From the NCBI GenBank assembly GCA_022579005.1, contig MU401497.1:62001-126000 (forward strand): DNA of 64,000 nucleotides, given 5' to 3'. Numbering within the stretch: position 1 is the first letter of the stretch; each line of letters begins with the position of its first letter. Position numbers and translations under genes: made by a program. The notes beneath the pieces were generated by a model. That model had not been told where the DNA came from. It made no database searches and saw nothing but the letters and a program-made list of their open reading frames with translations. The stretch is from Poronia punctata. Its lineage: Eukaryota > Ascomycota > Sordariomycetes > Xylariales > Xylariaceae. Positions 62,019-64,000 of this stretch are shown piece after piece.

Positions 62019-62840
62019 GGAGGAGACGATGGCAACGACGGAGTCATGGGAGGTGCTACATGGTTAGGAGTTTAGGGGGGTTTTGTCTTTGAGGCGTTTG
62101 GTGTGTTTGGGCGTTTGGTTCCGAAGTACTCGGCTTTGGCCTCGAGTTGTTTGTGATGGCCACTCGTTTCCGTAATGGAGGTTGTTTGATGGACATTGTC
62201 AGTCTGGATATCCGACTTGAGGTATCTTGGGCTTCGGATGACACACAGCCTTTGATGTTTGCCACGAGTTTGTCGAGCACGGTTGGCTCGGCTCTGCAAG
62301 AGGGTTGGTATGCCAAGTGTTTGAGATATTGACCTTGGATCAACATACAGTCTGCGAAAGACCGGGAGGGTTGTATAAATAATACTGTAAAACGTGGATA
62401 GATCGACGTGGAACATTAATATATTGTTGTCGACAAATTCTTTTACCTTGTCGTGGCTTGCACTAACACTGCCAACCTGGCATATTACATATGTATCGAG
62501 AAGAGATGCCGACTTGGTTGTTCGTCTCTCTGGGTCTTGGTCTGGGTCGGCCTACCTACCTAGTCTAGTCGGACATAGGAAAAGTAAATATGGGAAACCC
62601 ATCAAATGATTAATAAATCACAACTGGCACGGAGGTACGATCTGACTTTGATGAACTTGTAAAGATGAACGGACTCATGTATGCATATCATGACATTTAA
62701 CAGTAGAAAAGGTTGACTTGATATCGAGTTACTATTGCATAGGTAATAACCTCCCATCAACACCATCATCACTAATTATTTAACCCCCCTCCCCTTTCCC
62801 CATTAATCCCCATAGGTAGGTAGGTAGGTAAAGTACCTAA
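62019..62840. other. Convergent 3' intergenic region
   Basis: 3' flanks of ULP1 and the membrane protein gene, with TTTGG-rich DNA near 62090 and GTAGGTAGGTAGG at 62815-62828. No gene is seen. Confidence 0.5.
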
Positions 62841-63498
62841 TCAACAAGACCCAAAAACAACATTCCCAACCGTCCTAACAACATCGACATCGGGACCCTC
62901 CAGAGCCCTATCAAGCATGAAAAGCGCACAATGCTTCGCATGATCAAAATTCGAAACTAGCAAATCATGTCTCTGGCCGGGAGTGGTGTATACATATGCC
63001 AGACGGATCAACATCCATGTACAATGCGTCATGTGTTCACGACCGGTCGTCCAGTATTTCGCGCCGACTTCGAAATCTGCCGCTATGGAGGAGAGGTCTG
63101 TTATGGGGTTTTGTTGGGTTTGGTCGTGCCAGTAGGGGAAGTTGTTGAAGTTACCACTTTGGTTGTTTTTGGAAGAGGAAGAGGCGGCTGCTTCGAGATA
63201 TTCGGATAGGCCGTAGCGTGGACATGAAGGGGGTAACCAGGCTTTGACGAGCTGGTCAAATGTGCAGTTTGCGGCGTGGGCGGATTCGAATGTATGGCCG
63301 CAGGAGAGACGGGGAAGGGCAGGTGGGGTTGTGGTTCTTAGGAGGAGGAGGAGGCGGATGTGCATGGTTGAGAGGATTATGAGGGCGAGGAGGAGGGTTA
63401 GGGTTAGGATTTGATGGATTGTGGGGAGGTAGAGGTATTGGTGGGAATTGAGGCGTGGGCGATTTTGAGGTCGTGGGAAGGGGGTTGTTGTTTTTTCA

Positions 63499-63539
<41 letters not shown>

Positions 63540-63668
63540 ATTGTCATTGTCATTGTCATTGTCGTCTGGTGGGATGGAGGTGTATGTTGTTATTGTTGTG
63601 GCTGTTGTTGATGATGATGTATTGCGCGGATATGGCCAGTGGAGAGGGAGGGATTTCCAGGATGGCAT
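62841..63668 (-). CDS. Single-pass membrane protein, CGxTxEA..WLPxxC family (unknown function)
   Basis: A single-exon frame of 275 residues. The cytosolic-side N-terminus has a (DN)n tract at about 36-56, then one hydrophobic segment at about 86-106. The outer part carries the fungal family signature CGHTFESAHAANCTFDQL followed by VKAWLPPSC (residues 123-149), then WHDQTQQNPITDL and REHMTHCTWMLIRL. Proteins with this layout are common in ascomycetes; their role is unknown. The conserved cysteines probably form disulfides. The ATG at 63668 gives a family-typical length. Confidence 0.78.
63500..63565 (-). repeat. 6-bp coding repeat encoding (Asp-Asn)n
   Basis: About ten hexamer units (GTCGTT turning into GTCATT on the plus strand) encode alternating Asp-Asn in the membrane protein. 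The switch between the two unit types is sharp, which suggests two expansion events. Confidence 0.85.
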
Positions 63669-64000
63669 CGTGTAGGTATTCTATGCCGTTCTTGTTGCAA
63701 CCTTTGAGAGTGTGGGTTGATTTGGTTTGGTTTGGATCTAAAGTTGAAGTCGATTGTTAGATTTGATATGATGAGATGTGAAGATGGGGAAAAATGAGAA
63801 AGTGTCTACCTGTCTACCTGTCTAACCTAGTATCAATGCGAGGAGGAAGACTTGTTGTCGTACACGTAAAAAAAAACTACATGTTTAACAAGGTAGGTTC
63901 TATCTTCCCAAGTTCTTACTTTACGTTTACGCTGTTGGCGCAAGAAATTAGATTAAGTAGGTAGGTTAGGTTAGCTTAGCTTAGCTGAATAGAGGATATC
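63669..64000. other. Right end of window, 5' flank
   Basis: Upstream DNA of the membrane protein gene, with CTACCTGTCTACCTG and TTAGCTTAGCTTAGC short repeats. No gene is seen before the window ends. Confidence 0.45.

Noticed and set aside
63393..63408. Telomere-like GGGTTAGGGTTAGG
   Set aside because: It lies inside a coding membrane segment (LTLTLLL) with only two units, so it is not a telomere.

Overview
The window is nuclear DNA of a filamentous ascomycete (Pezizomycotina, most likely a Sordariomycete). The evidence is many short GT-AG introns (about 50-170 nt) with GTRAGT-like donors, CTAAC-type branch sites and YAG acceptors; widely spaced single genes without operons; and proteins typical of this group (a Bun107/WDR48 homologue, Hda1 with an Arb2 tail, SR/RD-rich proteins, CGxTxEA..WLPxxC membrane proteins). 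I rebuilt 17 protein-coding genes. Exons of the multi-exon models were joined by hand and the phase checked at each junction, so exon coordinates are given in the evidence fields. The start of one small gene is uncertain. I recognised no tRNA, rRNA, transposon or CRISPR array.

Layout. 0-6.5 kb: a type II membrane protein with a TSGxI repeat ectodomain, then two small Cys-rich proteins in divergent orientation. 8.5-17 kb: a WDR48/Bun107 deubiquitinase cofactor; a PET8-type mitochondrial S-adenosylmethionine carrier; and a TilS-like tRNA(Ile)-lysidine synthetase divergent from PET8. 17-26 kb: an RD/SR-rich coiled-coil protein, the class II histone deacetylase Hda1 and an F-box-like protein. 26.7-36.4 kb: ribosome-biogenesis factor BRX1 (eight exons), the Rab11/Ypt31 GTPase and a 1389-residue chromodomain protein. 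37.8-48.7 kb: a glycine-zipper protein and two conserved or unknown fungal proteins. 49.6-57.6 kb: an accessory-looking stretch with an FAD aromatic monooxygenase, a 4.4 kb gene-free interval and a secreted beta-propeller-like (DUF4185-type) protein. 59-64 kb: a Ulp1-type SUMO protease and a single-pass membrane protein of unknown function.

The most striking observation is the first intron of the secreted protein gene (56659-56826). No single GT-AG intron joins its two exons in frame. Removing an internal 58-nt intron regenerates a perfect GTAAGT donor across the splice point, and the second excision then restores the family-like reading frame. This is the signature of a [D1,2] stwintron, a spliceosomal twin intron.

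Functionally, several genes belong to chromatin and ubiquitin/SUMO control (Hda1, chromodomain protein, Bun107, Ulp1, F-box). Others are mitochondrial or translational housekeeping genes (PET8, TilS-like, BRX1). They are neighbours, not a recognisable gene cluster.
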